Assembly (NCBI GenBank): GCA_026315105.1
Contig: CM048748.1
Location: 19,997,078-20,061,077, forward strand
DNA: 64,000 nt
Origin: Locusta migratoria
Lineage: Eukaryota > Arthropoda > Insecta > Orthoptera > Acrididae
Reading direction: 5' to 3'
Numbering within the stretch: position 1 is the stretch's first letter; each line of letters opens with the position of its first letter. The position numbers were made by a program, and so were the translations under genes. The notes under the pieces are model-generated. The model searched no databases. It was not told the origin of the DNA and saw nothing but the letters and a program-made list of their open reading frames with translations. Positions 1 through 11,535 of this stretch are shown here, piece by piece.

Positions 1-689
1 TGAATAAAACATATTGACAACTACACAAACAAAAATACCACTACTACACTATTTTGAAAACAGGTGTTGTGAAACATACAAATATTGAAATAATGCATCT
101 TGGTTTCAAAATCTGAGAGGAAAATTAACTACAAAATCATACACTTTCATTATAATTCTTTTTTAAGTGTATTATTTCTGAATTTAGTTTAATTAAGCAT
201 TAATTTGAGTTTCCAAATGCATTAGCATTAAGTTGCAGCAAGATTGTAGTGCTGGAAAAGGAAGTTCCAGCCCGTTGTCACCATATGGCAGAAGGAAATC
301 TCGTTCGGATCAGTCTATTACTGCTCTTTAGCAACCAACACAAAGCTCCAAGTAGGACGATTCTGGCTCTACCCCTGCCGTATGTGCCGTGTAGGAACCT
401 ACAGCCTAACATTTTAACAGAGGGCTTAGGGGAGCAGTTGGTAGCAATCTAAGTGGACTCCAAGCTTCAGAAAACTACTGCAATATAACGCACATGTTCA
501 AATCAAACAACACAAACTCAGAAACAATGTTTTTGCGCAATTTGTATAGAATTCTCTTCCTTTCTTTTTCTCCCAAGTGGTGCCATGGCGCAGCGGCACT
601 ACCCCAAAAACCACCCCTATCTTTACGGGGGTGAAAAATGTATGATATATAGTTTAGACACGAGAAGGATAGGCACTTTTGAACTGTGT
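1..689. other. Intronic or flanking AT-rich DNA, nothing recognised
   Basis: This is expected to be DNMT1 intron, downstream of the exon at 3072-3190. No exon continuing the RFTS domain (which should carry a conserved tryptophan pair) was found on the minus strand. A short open frame at 249-452 resembles nothing I know. Confidence 0.4.
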
Positions 690-1028
690 TGGTAAAGATG
701 AAGCTGAAGATTTGCTGGGTAGACTGTGTAATTAATGAGCTGGTAATGAACAGAAATAGGAAGGAAAGAAATTTCTAACAAACCCTGACTAAGAAAGAGG
801 TACACTGGTGGAACATACTCTGAGACATCAAGGAACCATAAATTTAATATTGGAGGGAAGTTTCAGATGTAAAAATCGCAGAGGCAGACCAAGAGATGAA
901 TACAGTAGTAAGATTCAAATTCATGAGGATTGCATTCTTATTTGAAGATGAAGAAACTTGACTAGATAGAGATGGGCGGAGCACTGCATCAAACCAGTCT
1001 CCGAGATACTGAAGACAATAACACAACA
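690..1028 (+). mobile_element. RTE-type LINE, 3' end fragment
   Basis: This stretch aligns by eye with the 3' ends of the RTE copies at 18540-18820 and 56220-56627. The shared order is a block like GAAATTTCTGGCATACC, then a block like GGCAGACCAAGAGATGAATAC, then the end CAAACCAGTCTCCG followed by a CAACA-type tail. In better copies the encoded peptide contains RRGRPRDEYSKQI, the C-terminus of the RTE reverse transcriptase polyprotein. The frame is broken here, so it is a dead, 5'-truncated copy. Confidence 0.75.
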
Positions 1029-1960
1029 ATGATGGACATGAGTAAGCAATGAAACATTGTTGAAATACAATGAAATGCAGGTGGACTCAGACAATAGAAA
1101 TTACTCAAGGATGGAGTCAGTAATGGTTTTAAGGAGAGGAGAGGGCATCTACAAGGAGAAAGAATATCACAATAAGAAAGAATATCACAATAAGAAAGAA
1201 TATCACAATAAGAATTAGGGCAGAAAACTGAAAAGAAATAAGGAATAAGGAATAAAGACCTAAAATAACAGTGTCAGTTTAGAGAGAGAATTGACTTACA
1301 GATAAACAATGTGTTAGCCACACGCGCACACACACAAAATAATGATTAGGTTTCACATATATACACAGTTATGGTCCTCAATGAAGAGGAAAAGAATAGC
1401 AGGAGGAGAGACATGCAGCACCATAAGGGAAGTAGTGCTGCAAAGGGAGGGGCCCAGTTGGAGCCAAGCACGTACTCGCTAAATAGTGGGGAGAAAGGCA
1501 TATAAATGTAACCTTTAGTTTTATAACCAGGCCTCTGGCAGTCTTCACAGATAACAGGTGATTAGTAATGTTAACTTACTGCGAATACAATCTGACTGGT
1601 TCTTACTAGTGTGAGTAGGTAGTGAATTGAGAATTAAGAACCAGAAACTTCAAATACCACTCATATACATACAGTGAGCAAGTGTAATACAACTATAGAA
1701 CTTTGAAGCCTTGCTATGAATGAAATGAAGATGAGAATGCCATATATGGGTTTCTACACCTACAGATACACTCCACAATCCACCCAAAGGGGCATGTCAG
1801 AGGGGTATCTAATACCACTACTAGTTGTTGGCTTTAACTATTCCACTCCCCATACAGGACAAGGCGAAAAACAAATGCTTGTATGCATCTGTACAAGCCC
1901 TAATCTCTCTTATCATATCTGGTGTGGTCTTCACATGAAATATAAGTTGCCGGCATTATA
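1029..1960. other. Intronic DNA with a short tandem repeat, otherwise nothing recognised
   Basis: The stretch contains the 18-bp tandem repeat listed separately and a short CA-rich run near 1321-1340. An 81-codon open frame at 1716-1961 shows no recognisable domain and lacks coding support. Confidence 0.35.
1158..1211. repeat. 18-bp tandem repeat, three copies
   Basis: The unit GAAAGAATATCACAATAA occurs three times head to tail without a visible mismatch. There are no spacers, so it is a minisatellite and not a CRISPR. Confidence 0.9.
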
Positions 1961-2450
1961 ATTGATCTGCAGACCACTTCAAACGCCAGCCCTCTAAATA
2001 TCTTCGACAGTGTCTCTCGAAAAGAATGTAGCCTTCACTTCGGCGACTCCCATTCGTGTTCCCGAAGCAACTCGATAACACTCTTACATCGATCGAACCT
2101 ACCGGTAGCAAATCTATCAGCCCAACTGTTAAATTGTTCTACGTCTTCCTTTAAACCCATCTGGTGGGGATCCCAAACACTTAAGCAATACTTAAGACTG
2201 GGTCACACAAAAATGGCCTTCTTTACAGGTGAATTACATCTTCCCAAAATTCTCCCAACAGACTAAAGACGACCATCCGCATTCACCACAACTGTCCTTA
2301 CGGGCTCGTTCCATTTCGTATCGCAGTGCAGGGTTACGTCTAGATATTTAATTGGCGCGACTGTCGAGCGGCACACTACTAACGCAGTATTCAAATGTTA
2401 CAGGATTAATTCTCCTACTTGTCTATACCTGCATCTTCAAACATATTGTA
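1961..2450 (-). mobile_element. CR1/jockey-type LINE, reverse transcriptase C-terminal fragment
   Basis: The minus strand encodes broken blocks of the region after the RT catalytic core that is common in insect non-LTR elements. A stretch reading like VWDPHQMGLKEDVEQF is followed by RFATGRFDR. Further upstream, near 2230-2340, lies a block for a KYLDVTLHCDTKWNE-type motif and a shrunken GRILG segment. Order and spacing match the C-terminal third of ORF2. Frameshifts and stops are frequent. The copy is 5'-truncated and sits in a DNMT1 intron. The clade name is from recall and is less certain than the LINE call. Confidence 0.7.
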
Positions 2451-3071
2451 CAGGATTCAGAGAAAGGAGATGAAAGTGATCACTCCATGTGCTAATTGTT
2501 ACGCTTTAAGACCTTCAGCTACAAAAAATGTCTAGTTACTGCAGAAGGATAAACCCAGCTGATATGGAACTGTAATACTACTCATTTTGAGTACACAAAG
2601 ATAATCTCAACTACTGCCAAGCCCTTTGCTGTATTTGGGTGAACCTTTGGCTTATTAAGAACACCAGTTATCATGTAATGAAGAATCACAGGATTTCTTA
2701 CTTTACATAAAGGGTATTCTGTGTTATCCATAATTTACCAGGGAATATTTTTCCTCTTTTGACTAATGCAAGACTACTGTAAATATACTCCATACATAGC
2801 AAACATTAATCTACTCCACCTAAATAAGGTGGTGATGGTAAGAAGCAAAAATTCTTGAAAATTTTTTCCACAACCGGCAACTCTTAATGCAAACTACATA
2901 TGTTCCTTTCAGTCTGATAATGTTATAAGAATAGCACAAAAGAAGTGAAGAGCACTTTTTCAGTGAAGATCTATATATTAAAAGCAATTACAATGTGCAA
3001 ACTTCTTCACATAATCTGACACACTTCATACAGTTCCCAGAGAAAAATTCTGTTTTAGCTGAATCACTTAC
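2451..3071. other. DNMT1 intron, nothing recognised
   Basis: AT-rich intron directly downstream of the exon at 3072-3190. No further exon or repeat family was recognised. Confidence 0.4.
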
Positions 3072-3190
3072 CTTCAGGGTCAGGGTTTTCTTCATAGACT
3101 GCTTTCATGTACCCAGAAAAGTAGAGGAGCCCATTTCTTTCAATAATTCCACCATCAAAAGGACATATGTGTCCTTCCTTATCATATATA
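3072..3190 (-). CDS. DNMT1: DNA methyltransferase 1, exon encoding mid-RFTS domain
   Basis: This 119-nt exon is bounded by a TTTGCAG acceptor and a GTAAGTG donor. With the preceding exon (phase 2) it reads HFVIYDKEGHICPFDGG, then IIERNGLLYFSGYMKAVY and EENPDPEG. This matches the RFTS domain of DNMT1, where human DNMT1 has the equivalent GHLCPIDTG and FFSG blocks. RFTS folds into the catalytic pocket, blocks DNA entry, and binds ubiquitylated histone H3, which links maintenance methylation to replication. It ends in phase 1 after the glutamate codon. The next exon, with the rest of RFTS, must lie left of the window. Confidence 0.93.
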
Positions 3191-4854
3191 CTGCAAATCA
3201 ATAATTCTTTAGAAGACATACAGAAACATGAGAACAGAAAACTTATGCTGTTACTTTTAAAACATAGAATAAATTAAGACCACATGGAAGTGTTCAGCAA
3301 ATGTATGTATGGTCAGAAGTCCTCGAGCTCTTTGCATACCTTGAGATGCTGGCATGTATATTTACAGAAAGAAGGTTAAAAGGAGAGCAGCTTTTTTAAA
3401 TTGATAGAAATTAGTAACACAATGTGGACATTAGGAACTTCAAAGTTAAGGTCAGAGACACCAATATTAAATTGCGTGTCTGTGCAGGTTGCATATTTTT
3501 TAAGTTACGTGATGGTGCCTGGGATTTCTGGTGTCCCAATAAAAAATTTATTTTACAATGGCCATACAATACCTTCTACACAAAATATTATGGACATTTA
3601 GCAAGTGAAAAACAAGAAGTGGAGAAACAGATAGTAGTCTTATCATCAGAAGTAAACTCCTAAACTTAAGTTACTTTGGAAGACACCACAAAAGGGGCAG
3701 ATATTCTCACGTTTGTGATAGTGTGTTTCGACTATGTGGATCTGCAATGGACGAATCTCCTTTCTGTTGATGCTGATGATGCAGCAGTTATGGTTGGCTG
3801 AAATATTAGTTTTATGTAGCTTTATGAGATACCTTAAAATCATTGCCTCTACTACACAAAAATTTTGAAATGCATTGTATTCTATGCCAAAATAATTTAT
3901 GTGCTACATGCGTTAATATCTGGGAAGTGATGAGTGTTCTAATTTACCTGTAATCATGCTGCCAGACATCTAGTTCAAAACCTTTACAGAAGCTCTGGAA
4001 ATCATTTATGATAATGTTTCATATCACAGAGAAATAAACTGAATAGAGGTTGCGTCATTGAGACACATTTTTGAGCTTTAGAGTGAAATAGGTATGTGTG
4101 TGAACATGATTTGTAATTCTGTTGCAAAAATTAAAAATCAAGGGTCTTTAGGAGATTTGGACTCTCTCTGTACATTGAAATCAGTTGCCAGTATTCAGTT
4201 GATGCTGACAATGTGGAAACAATAATATGAAAAATTGACTTACAGTGTGACAAGCAGTTGCATAATAAGTTCCATTAAGTAATTAACCTTGCAGAGGTAC
4301 ATAAGACTTTTTCCTTGCTGTAAATTTCCAGAACTTATCAAGTCTGTATCTAGAATTATGACAATTCTTGAATCCACATGTGTGAGAACAAATAATTTCC
4401 ATGATTAAGAGAAAAAAATCAACCCAAGAAGGAAAAAAAGTAATATTCATTGGCATTCTGGGTTTTTATTTTCAACATTCTATCCAAACAGTCACGAAAT
4501 ATAAAGTTATGTTAATTACATTTTGTTCTAAAACATAAGTTGTCAAAAGTATGTATCCTTTGCAATAAATATCATGATTTCTAGTTATGTTTCACACCTT
4601 CCCATCATTAAAAGATAAATAAATTTTGTATCATTATATTATTAAAACAAAGACAATAAAACCCCCACAAAACTTATTAGAGTTACTTGACAATGCATCT
4701 CCATGTGACATTGAAGGGCATAGAATCTTATGAAGTATTGTTCCAATTCCTCTCTCTAGCTCATTACTCCTTTCACTATGAACCAACTGGTCGCTCACTA
4801 CCACAATGTGAGCACAAACCAGCCCACTCGACCAGAGTAGTAATGGTTTAATCT
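3191..4854. other. DNMT1 intron, no recognised feature
   Basis: About 1.6 kb of AT-rich DNA upstream of the mid-RFTS exon. Small overlapping open frames at 3401-3663 look random. No repeat boundary or target-site duplication was spotted. Confidence 0.35.
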
Positions 4855-4865
4855 ATCAAACATCT

Positions 4866-5171
4866 AGAATGAAACTTCCACTCTGCAGCAGTGTGCACTG
4901 ATATGAAACTCCTGGCAGATTAAAATTGTGTGCCGAAACCATGACTCGACGCCGGGACCTTTGCCTATCGGAGGCAAGTGCTCCACCAACTGAGCTATCC
5001 CAACACGATTCACGATCCATCCTCACAACTTTACTTTGGAAAGTAGGAGGCAACGTACTGGTAGAAGTAAAGTTGTGAGGATGGATTGTGAGTTGTAGCT
5101 CAATCAGTAGAGCGCTTGCCCACGAAAGACAAAGGTCTCAGGTTCGAGTCCCGGTTACGGCACACATTTTT
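4866..5171. mobile_element. Head-to-head pair of tRNA-derived SINEs in one insertion
   Basis: Two copies of one tRNA-derived SINE face each other. The left copy (4866-5046) reads on the minus strand and the right copy (about 5060-5171) reads on the plus strand. Each has an A-box-like block (TAGCTCAGTTGGTGGAGC on minus, TAGCTCAATCAGTAGAGC on plus). Each also has a B-box-like block, of which GGTTCGAGTCCCGG on plus is nearly canonical. The whole is flanked by one 11-bp direct repeat, ATCAAACATCT, at 4855-4865 and 5172-5182. The pair therefore appears to have inserted as a unit. Its tRNA boxes are decayed and it is not a functional tRNA gene. Confidence 0.85.
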
Positions 5172-5239
5172 ATCAAACATCTGTCTACCATTGAAAATTT
5201 CAGGTTGGAATGTCGATAATATTAAGATAGGTAACACCT

Positions 5240-5640
5240 CATAAAAACGAATGTTGCTGTGCCACAGACTGCACATACAAAAGACAATCACATTCACACA
5301 GCATACATTTCTTGCCAACAGCCTTCAACAGAGAAAAGCATGCATACATTCACACAAACAACAACAACAACAACAACAATCTCATAAACAAATGTCCACC
5401 ATTCCAGCTACTAGAACACAACTACATACAACCTCTGAGGTTGGAAGTTGTGCCACAGCATTCAGAGTTGATCACGTGTGCAGCGTAGTGAGAGTGATTG
5501 TATTAACATAAGTATGCTCTTTTTCCAATGAAAGCTGCCACCATAAATTTGAAGTTGTGTGAATGTGACTGTCTTTCCATGAGCTTGTCTGCAGCTCAGC
5601 AATCCTCTTTACTGCGAGTTGCTACCTATCCTCTTATTAT
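5240..5640. repeat. Diverged palindromic repeat related to the 6640-6957 palindrome
   Basis: The left part (CACATACAAAAGACAATCAC and following) matches the left arm of the 6640-6957 palindrome. The right part (about 5575-5640, CTGCAGCTCAGCAATCCTC then GCGAGTTGCTACCTATCCTC) matches a right-arm variant also seen at Penelope element ends. A (CAA)n run at 5356-5381 lies inside. Limits are approximate because of divergence. Confidence 0.5.
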
Positions 5641-6639
5641 TGCCTTTCAAACCACTAGCACTGCATCTCACGATTATTCTAGGCACAATTTCATATAATC
5701 TTCATTGTGAGAGTGTGCCAGCAACAATAATTTAAAATTTTAAATACCTTGTATACTTGAGTAATCCTCACACATTTTTTTTTCCTTCCGAATTTATGAA
5801 CAAAAAACTGGGGTTCGCGGATTACTCGAATTTAGGTTGGTATTACTCCATCTGCAACAACAAAACACACCAGGCAGGGATTACTCCGCTTTGAAATACA
5901 TCCCACTACGCCGTTAGTAGGTGATAATACTTTCGATCAAATCTTTAACAAAGGAATATTATCAAATATTCGTAATATTTCTTAGACATAAATCTTCATC
6001 GTGGTATTAAAGAAGGGGTATTATTGTCGTCATATTTCAAGATAGCGTATAATAATAACTTTTTATTGTGCGCTGCCTTAGCCGGTCACAAACATAGCGG
6101 AGTAGCATATTTTTCCGGCAGCTTCTTTGCCAGCTCGGCTGGCGCCTACAAGCAGCTGTATTGTTGACGTAAGAATGAGTAGTTTATGGTACCATCTTTC
6201 TGAGTAATAAAGTACATTATCTACTTAAGTTAGGTATTATTCGGTTCAGTACCACCATATTACCCACATTGGTATCAGGATGTGACAACGACTATATCTG
6301 GAGAAGACAGGTTACAGCGATTTCTTGCTACTGTGTTTAAACCCTAATTATGGTGTGGCGTTGCAGTTATGTTCAAATGCATGCAAATGTCGATTAGCAA
6401 CAGTGATGCTAGTGATCAGAGTGGATACATTTGCAGCAGAGAGAAAACAAGCAACTTTTATAATCAAATATACGGCAATGCGCTACATTTGATGACATTT
6501 CTTTGAAGAAAACCCTTCCATTACAAAATTTTGAAGATTATTAAAACACTGTGTTCACTATATTTTTAAATATTATTTTTGTATTTTTGATGTAGATGCG
6601 TAAAGCTGAAATATGTCATTTTATGTATTTTATTGAAAT
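5641..6639. other. DNMT1 intron, nothing recognised
   Basis: About 1 kb without an open frame of note or a matched repeat. Parts near 6070-6180 are slightly richer in GC but show no gene structure. Confidence 0.35.
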
Positions 6640-6957
6640 AATAATGTAGTAAGGACAGTTTACAACTCACCGCAAAGACGTGGCGACAAGCTGCGACAGG
6701 CACATACAAAAGACGCACACATACAACACTTTCAGCTTTCGGCCATGGCCTTCTTCAGAAAACAGAACACTCACGCAATCACACAGGCACACAACCAGTC
6801 ATACAACCATCACCTCCAGCTATTGTGTGTTCTATTTTCTGAAGATGGCCATGGCCGATAGCTGAAAGTGTTGCATCTGTGTGTCTTTTGTATGTGCCTG
6901 TCACAGCTCGTCACCACGTCTTTGCGGTGAGTTGTAAACTGTCCTTACTATATTATT
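6640..6957. repeat. 318-bp palindromic element with Penelope-tail-like arms
   Basis: The left arm starts AATAATGTAGTAAGGACAG and runs through TTTACAACTCACCGCAAAGA. The right arm is its inverse, ending CTGTCCTTACTATATTATT. The arms are roughly 125 bp each around a short centre at about 6790-6825. The arm sequence (GAAGATGGCCATGGCCGATA followed by AGCTGAAAGTGTTG) resembles the tail that follows the coding region in insect Penelope-like elements. It could be a foldback MITE or an inverted dimer of a Penelope 3' tail. Partial relatives are at 10088-10240 and 25110-25210. Confidence 0.8.
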
Positions 6958-7542
6958 AATTCCAATCCGGACTTTCCATTATTATATTTTATTGAAGTAA
7001 GATATTTTGGGCTACTTCTAAGACAGCCCAGAAACTTTCGAAACTAGTAGACAACTGATGTCTACATATTTTACACTTCCATGCAGTCCAGACTTTAAAA
7101 ACGTAAAATTTAGGAAAACGCAGAATTGAAGAAAGTTTCAAAATACCAAAAATATGAGCAAAAATGTGTGTAACTGGCATACCTCCAAACCATATATGAT
7201 TAAAAATCATATATCCCCTTCAATCTGTGTGAGTGAAGGTAATTAAATGCAAAATAGTTAAGTCTACACTGCAATATAAAGGAAAATGTGATGAAATTTT
7301 GAAGAATTGCCAATTTCCTGTTGTTATAATATAGTCAAGAAGTTCTTCTTAATGTCTTCACGTTTCTTCTGAATAGTATTTAAAGACATCAGTGAAATTC
7401 CAAGAGATTCCAACAGTAGCTATACAAGTCCCGATAGTAAGAATCTAACAAAAACACTCAAACGTTTTGTTCTAATTCTTGTTCATTTTTGAAACAAGGT
7501 TTTTCACTTGCACTTTTCACAAACGCACATAACAACTGTATC
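6958..7542. other. DNMT1 intron, nothing recognised
   Basis: No coding or repeat signal was identified in this AT-rich segment. Confidence 0.35.
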
Positions 7543-7552
7543 AACAGCAAAG

Positions 7553-7755
7553 CCGCGGTGGAGTAGCCGAGCGGCCTAAAGCGTCTCGCTGCGGAGCGCG
7601 CAGTTGCTCGCCATGGAGGTTCGAGTCCTCCCTGGGGCATGGGTGTGTGTGTTTGTCCTTAGGTTAGTTTACCTAGGTTTAAGTAGTTTGTAAGCTACGG
7701 ACTGATGACCATGCAGTTTGGTCCAATAGATTTGCAGACATTTGAACATTTGATT
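7553..7755 (+). mobile_element. tRNA-derived SINE with 10-bp target duplication
   Basis: The element opens CCGCGGTGGAGTAGCCGAGC, a tRNA-like head with a long variable region (Leu/Ser type), and carries a B-box GGTTCGAGTCC. The tail has ACTGATGACCATGCAG and ACATTTGAACATTTG, which I associate with abundant locust SINEs. Direct repeats AACAGCAAAG at 7543-7552 and 7756-7765 flank it, so the insertion is intact at 203 bp. It lies in a DNMT1 intron in the antisense orientation. Confidence 0.9.
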
Positions 7756-7876
7756 AACAGCAAAGAACCTTCAATAATCAATATCCCGCTCTCCACTATC
7801 TGTGGACTGTTGGATCAGTAGTTTTTATAATTTTGGGCATTTATTTTTAATTTATGAGAAAAGGCAGTCAACAAGC

Positions 7877-8153
7877 TGAAGACTGATTTGAACACTACAC
7901 TGCTTTACTAGGCATGGTTTGTTTGAAGGTAGTATGCCATTGCCTTTCTTCGAATTCTAACTGACTTACCCAGCCAATTATAGGTGGACCAACAGTTTAA
8001 TCTAGATTCCAAAACCACAGTGCGGTTTGATATTTTTCACATTAGCAACATTGCCACAGGAAATGGAAAATGACAGATAAAAATCTAGGACGTGGAAGGG
8101 ATCAAAAGATTTATTGTATGGCGCTCTACCACTGTGCTACCGAGCCGCACTGA
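7877..8153 (-). mobile_element. tRNA-derived SINE, second family
   Basis: On the minus strand the head reads CGGTAGCACAGTGGTAGAGC, a clear A-box region, followed by a degraded B-box (CTTTTGATCCC). The body matches 19593-19965: both contain a block near TTACTAGGCA followed by a GGTAGTATGC or GGTGGTATGC block. No clear target duplication was found. Confidence 0.65.
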
Positions 8154-9019
8154 GAAAAATTAATAAAAATATGTTGCCGCACACTGTAGTTATCTGTTGC
8201 AAATACACAAGCTGCAAATACAAGAGCATTGTACTACTGTATAGCAGTTCATTAACGTCTTGCAACCCCTTCATTAACAGATACCACATCTTAATCTGGA
8301 AAATAAAAAAGCCACAAACACAATGTGTTATTGCAAACATTTCTGTCAATTGGATTACGAAGTGCACTTGCAAAGTAAAGTCTGATTTAGAATGGAGATG
8401 GCTTTATGTTTCTGCATCTTCTTTGAGATTTATTTTTCAGTCAATATTCAAATCAGATGTGATGTTTGAAAGCTTACTGCAGTAACCCCTTTGTGCACAT
8501 GCAAGAAACTATTCCTGTCTACTGTGCATGCGCTGATGCACTGGAGTTTGAAATTTCATCAGATAATTTCCCATTCTGCCGCTAAATGGCTGAAGCACTA
8601 AGATCTTTGGTCAATTGGTCATGCTAGACAAATACTGGACAGTAATCCTACCAATATCAATCACGGCAGATCTTTCATAGTCTGTTACGTCAGTGTGAAT
8701 GTCTGTCTTTTGTGTCACTTATAACGGTTCGAGTCACATCAAATGTCAGTAGGAAAAACAACGAAGTAAAGCGAAATGTAAAGTAAGAATGTAAAATTGA
8801 GGTAAAAGAAATGTAAAATCTAGGAATTTTTAGCATTGATCTTATGGGTTTCTCACAGGGCCTGCATATTTATGGCTTCAAATCAAAGAAAATATAAAAT
8901 TGGAGAACATAAAATCAAAGTTACACTGTACATTTAATGAATGTATGAATGTTTGTGCTGTGTTTGAAGTACACTATAACACATTTTTCCATAGGTCACA
9001 AATAGAGCCACTGACATCT
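8154..9019. other. DNMT1 intron, nothing recognised
   Basis: A 123-codon open frame at 8114-8485 overlaps the SINE and then runs into sequence with no recognisable domain. It is treated as chance. Confidence 0.35.
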
Positions 9020-10070
9020 TGTAACGAAGAATGTTGGAATTTATTCCCATATGCTTGCATTACTGAACCTTCCGATACCACTGTTGCATAATAACAGATA
9101 TGAATGTAATTAGTCTATTATCTTATTTTCCAAAACTTCCCTCCCCCCCCCCCCCCAATTTGACTAGTTGAAGTCATTTTCTATTATTTGAAGTTGCAGA
9201 AGTTTAATTAGCAAAAATTAATTAATTGAAGTCAGAGGTATATAATTAAAGTTCAGATAGTATGCTAATTAGTATTTCTGTTAAAACTAATTAAATTCTT
9301 TTGTCATAATATTAAAGCAGGCATTACTATGTTTCACAAGTAATGTTAGAAAAGTTTTGCTCTGATTAGTTTCTGTATAATTACCGTTAATTACAAAAGT
9401 ATTGTTGATAAACTTATTTTGTTAAATACATAAATAAAATACTATTAAGTGACCCGAGATTTGTACATTAATTTAATCAGTATTATTTACACTATCTTTT
9501 ACTATAGCCAGTTGCATGTAATTGTGTACTTTTCCATTATAATTAATGTAATACACTCAATTAACAAGTTGTCAGTGACATTGTACGGAAGATATAAATA
9601 GGATGTGTTCACAGCACGTAATAGAGTATTGTTTCATCCTCCATCTGATGCACAATCTATGACAGTTCCGAATATTGTTTATTGTTTCGGCCATGATCTG
9701 AGGCACAAGCCGCACCAGTTGGAACTTCAATTTTGAACAATAAAAGTTCGTCAGTGTTATCCATGCAGAAACTGCATCTACCGTGATTAATCCATATTTG
9801 TGCCACACTGTACACATCAGACTTTCGTATTCTACACATGAACAGTATAATGTCGTATTATTGATATGTGCAATGTGTGATCCTGGTCACATTAATTTTA
9901 ATTAATCAGACTTGTAATCTGGCCATAAATGGGGACAAATGGGCATTTATGAGTAATTAAAAATCAACCAAAGAACTACAATCCTGTGTGTTGCGTACTT
10001 TATTTGTAGTGAATTAGTTTTCACCCAATGAGATATCAGCCAGCGCTACCGAATGCAACAACCGTCGACA
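9020..10070 (+). mobile_element. Solo-LTR-like repeat, copy 1
   Basis: About 1.05 kb that aligns along its length with 13015-13988, including the shared blocks GAATTTATTCCCAT-like near the start and TGGCCATAAATGGGGACAA near the end. It starts TGTAAC and plausibly ends ACA. It has a TATA-like motif (GATATAAATAGGATG, near 9589-9603) and an AATAAA signal (near 9736) in the right order for a plus-strand LTR. No open frames or gag/pol occur between the copies. Edges are uncertain and no convincing target duplication was found. Confidence 0.6.
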
Positions 10071-10087
10071 AAATCGAGAATCATCAC

Positions 10088-10240
10088 GCCTGTGTGATTG
10101 CGTGAGTGCTCTATTTCTGAAGAAGGCCATGGCCGATAGCTGAATGTGTTGTATGTGTGTGTCTTTTGTATGTGCCTGTCGCAGCTCGTCGCCACGTCTT
10201 TGCGGTGAGTAGTAAACTGTCCTCACTATATTATTTAATA
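10088..10240 (+). repeat. Right half of the Penelope-tail palindrome family
   Basis: It contains GAAGAAGGCCATGGCCGATA, GCCTGTCGCAGCTCGTCGCC and TTTGCGGTGAGTAGTAAACT, nearly identical to the right arm at 6825-6957. The left arm is missing; the LTR-like repeat ending near 10070 adjoins. Confidence 0.8.
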
Positions 10241-10503
10241 ATGATTAGAGTTTTTCTTAGGTAAAACGCTACACCAAGGATGTGGTGGTATTACCCCTTA
10301 TGAAGGAAATTCAAAACTGCACACAAAAGCTGTATTTCAGCTTTTACAAAAAACAACAAAATCTAAATTATGTCATTAAAAATATGTTACAAACCTTTTG
10401 CTTTTAGTAACATCATAATGTAGTTTACTAGACTCACATTAAATAATTGTGGTGGATAATAAAAATGTTAATGAACACTGATACTGATAGCTGTTGCACT
10501 TAC

Positions 10504-10725
10504 ACAAAATGAGTGATCTTGTTCTGAGGCCTCTCATCATGTTCATGAACTGTCTCTTCTTGACCTGAGAAAAGTGACAGCTTAGGATCTGTCAGGGCAA
10601 CAAATTCTTCCACAGCTCCTTCAGGATGACCTTCATATAATTTTAACTCGGGGTTGCTTAATAGCTGATGGCAAGTCTTACACTTCTCCAGATTAATAGA
10701 GCGTACTGTTTGTTTCTTGCTGTTT
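10504..10725 (-). CDS. DNMT1: DNA methyltransferase 1, exon with start of RFTS domain
   Basis: This 222-nt exon has acceptor TTGTTGTAG and donor GTAAGTGC. It begins ENSKKQTVRSINLEKCKTCH and continues to the RFTS signature NPELKLYEGHPEGAVEEF, ending ERPQNKITHF. In human DNMT1 the same order occurs (a CxxC-like pair, then DPDLKYGQHP, then PQHKLTCF). The paired cysteines (CKTC) are those of the zinc-binding lobe at the start of RFTS. The incoming phase (one base) fits the two bases left by the exon at 15771. The outgoing phase fits the exon at 3072-3190. It is the second strongest identification in the window. Confidence 0.93.
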
Positions 10726-11420
10726 CTACAACAAAAAATCCACTTACAACTATGTTCAACAATTCAAACACAAACACAAATTACCACATAGAAAAGTCAC
10801 CTCCATCATTGTATATCTAATAATTGAAGGAATGTCAACTAGAATTTAAATAGGAAAAAATATATTAGCTAACATAAAGAAATGTTTTACGTGGAGGTAA
10901 CTGGCAATAAGTAATGAAGCATACTACATGATTGTGCAACACATGTATGTCCTCTTACAATGCATTGCGGAGAAGTTTTTGACATTAGTTAACATACTAG
11001 TTTTTGTAAAATATTTTCCACTCCATCAGGCCAACTGGTATAGCAACCAAGGCAATCTGATTTTTAATACAATCTTGTTTGCAATCAAGATTGTATTTTA
11101 CTATAAATTAATGTTTTGAAATCAATTGCAGTAAGCAGCTTTTGACACATAAGAATATGTAGTCAATATTTTCGTAAATACCTTCAAAATATATCTAGTA
11201 AGAACATAGTATTGCACAGGATACAGTACTGTGGAGAGCTGCAACAAACAAGTCTTTGGACTGAAGCCATAACAACTTCCAAATTATGTAAGCTTTGTAC
11301 CATACAAGGAATGTGAGAAAGTACCACCAACTAGACTCACTTTAAAAGTTCCCACTTCTGGGTGTAAGCCTTCTTTCCAACACTCTCTCCCTGAATTCCA
11401 TATTCTACAGCTCTTAGCTC
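10726..11420. other. DNMT1 intron, nothing recognised
   Basis: AT-rich intron between the RFTS exon and the Penelope element; no repeat family was recognised. Confidence 0.35.
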
Positions 11421-11477
11421 TCACCCATATTGTCCTTGAACAGTATGAAGTTTATTGTAGCCACTCCTACCAACAGA

Positions 11478-11482
<5 letters not shown>

Positions 11483-11532
<50 letters not shown>
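11483..11532. repeat. (CT)n microsatellite
   Basis: About 50 bp of uninterrupted CT dinucleotides at the start of the Penelope-like element. Confidence 0.95.

Positions 11533-11535
<3 letters not shown>

Noticed and set aside
1158..1211. CRISPR-like short repeat array
   Set aside because: The three 18-bp units have no spacers and the sequence is eukaryotic intron.
5101..5160. Intact tRNA gene suggested by A- and B-box sequences
   Set aside because: The head cannot fold as a full cloverleaf by eye, lacks a terminator, and is part of a SINE with target duplications. The same applies to the heads at 7553, 21461, 23928, 38483 and 60470.
8114..8485. 123-codon plus-strand open frame
   Set aside because: It starts inside a SINE, has no recognisable domain and no splice or promoter support.
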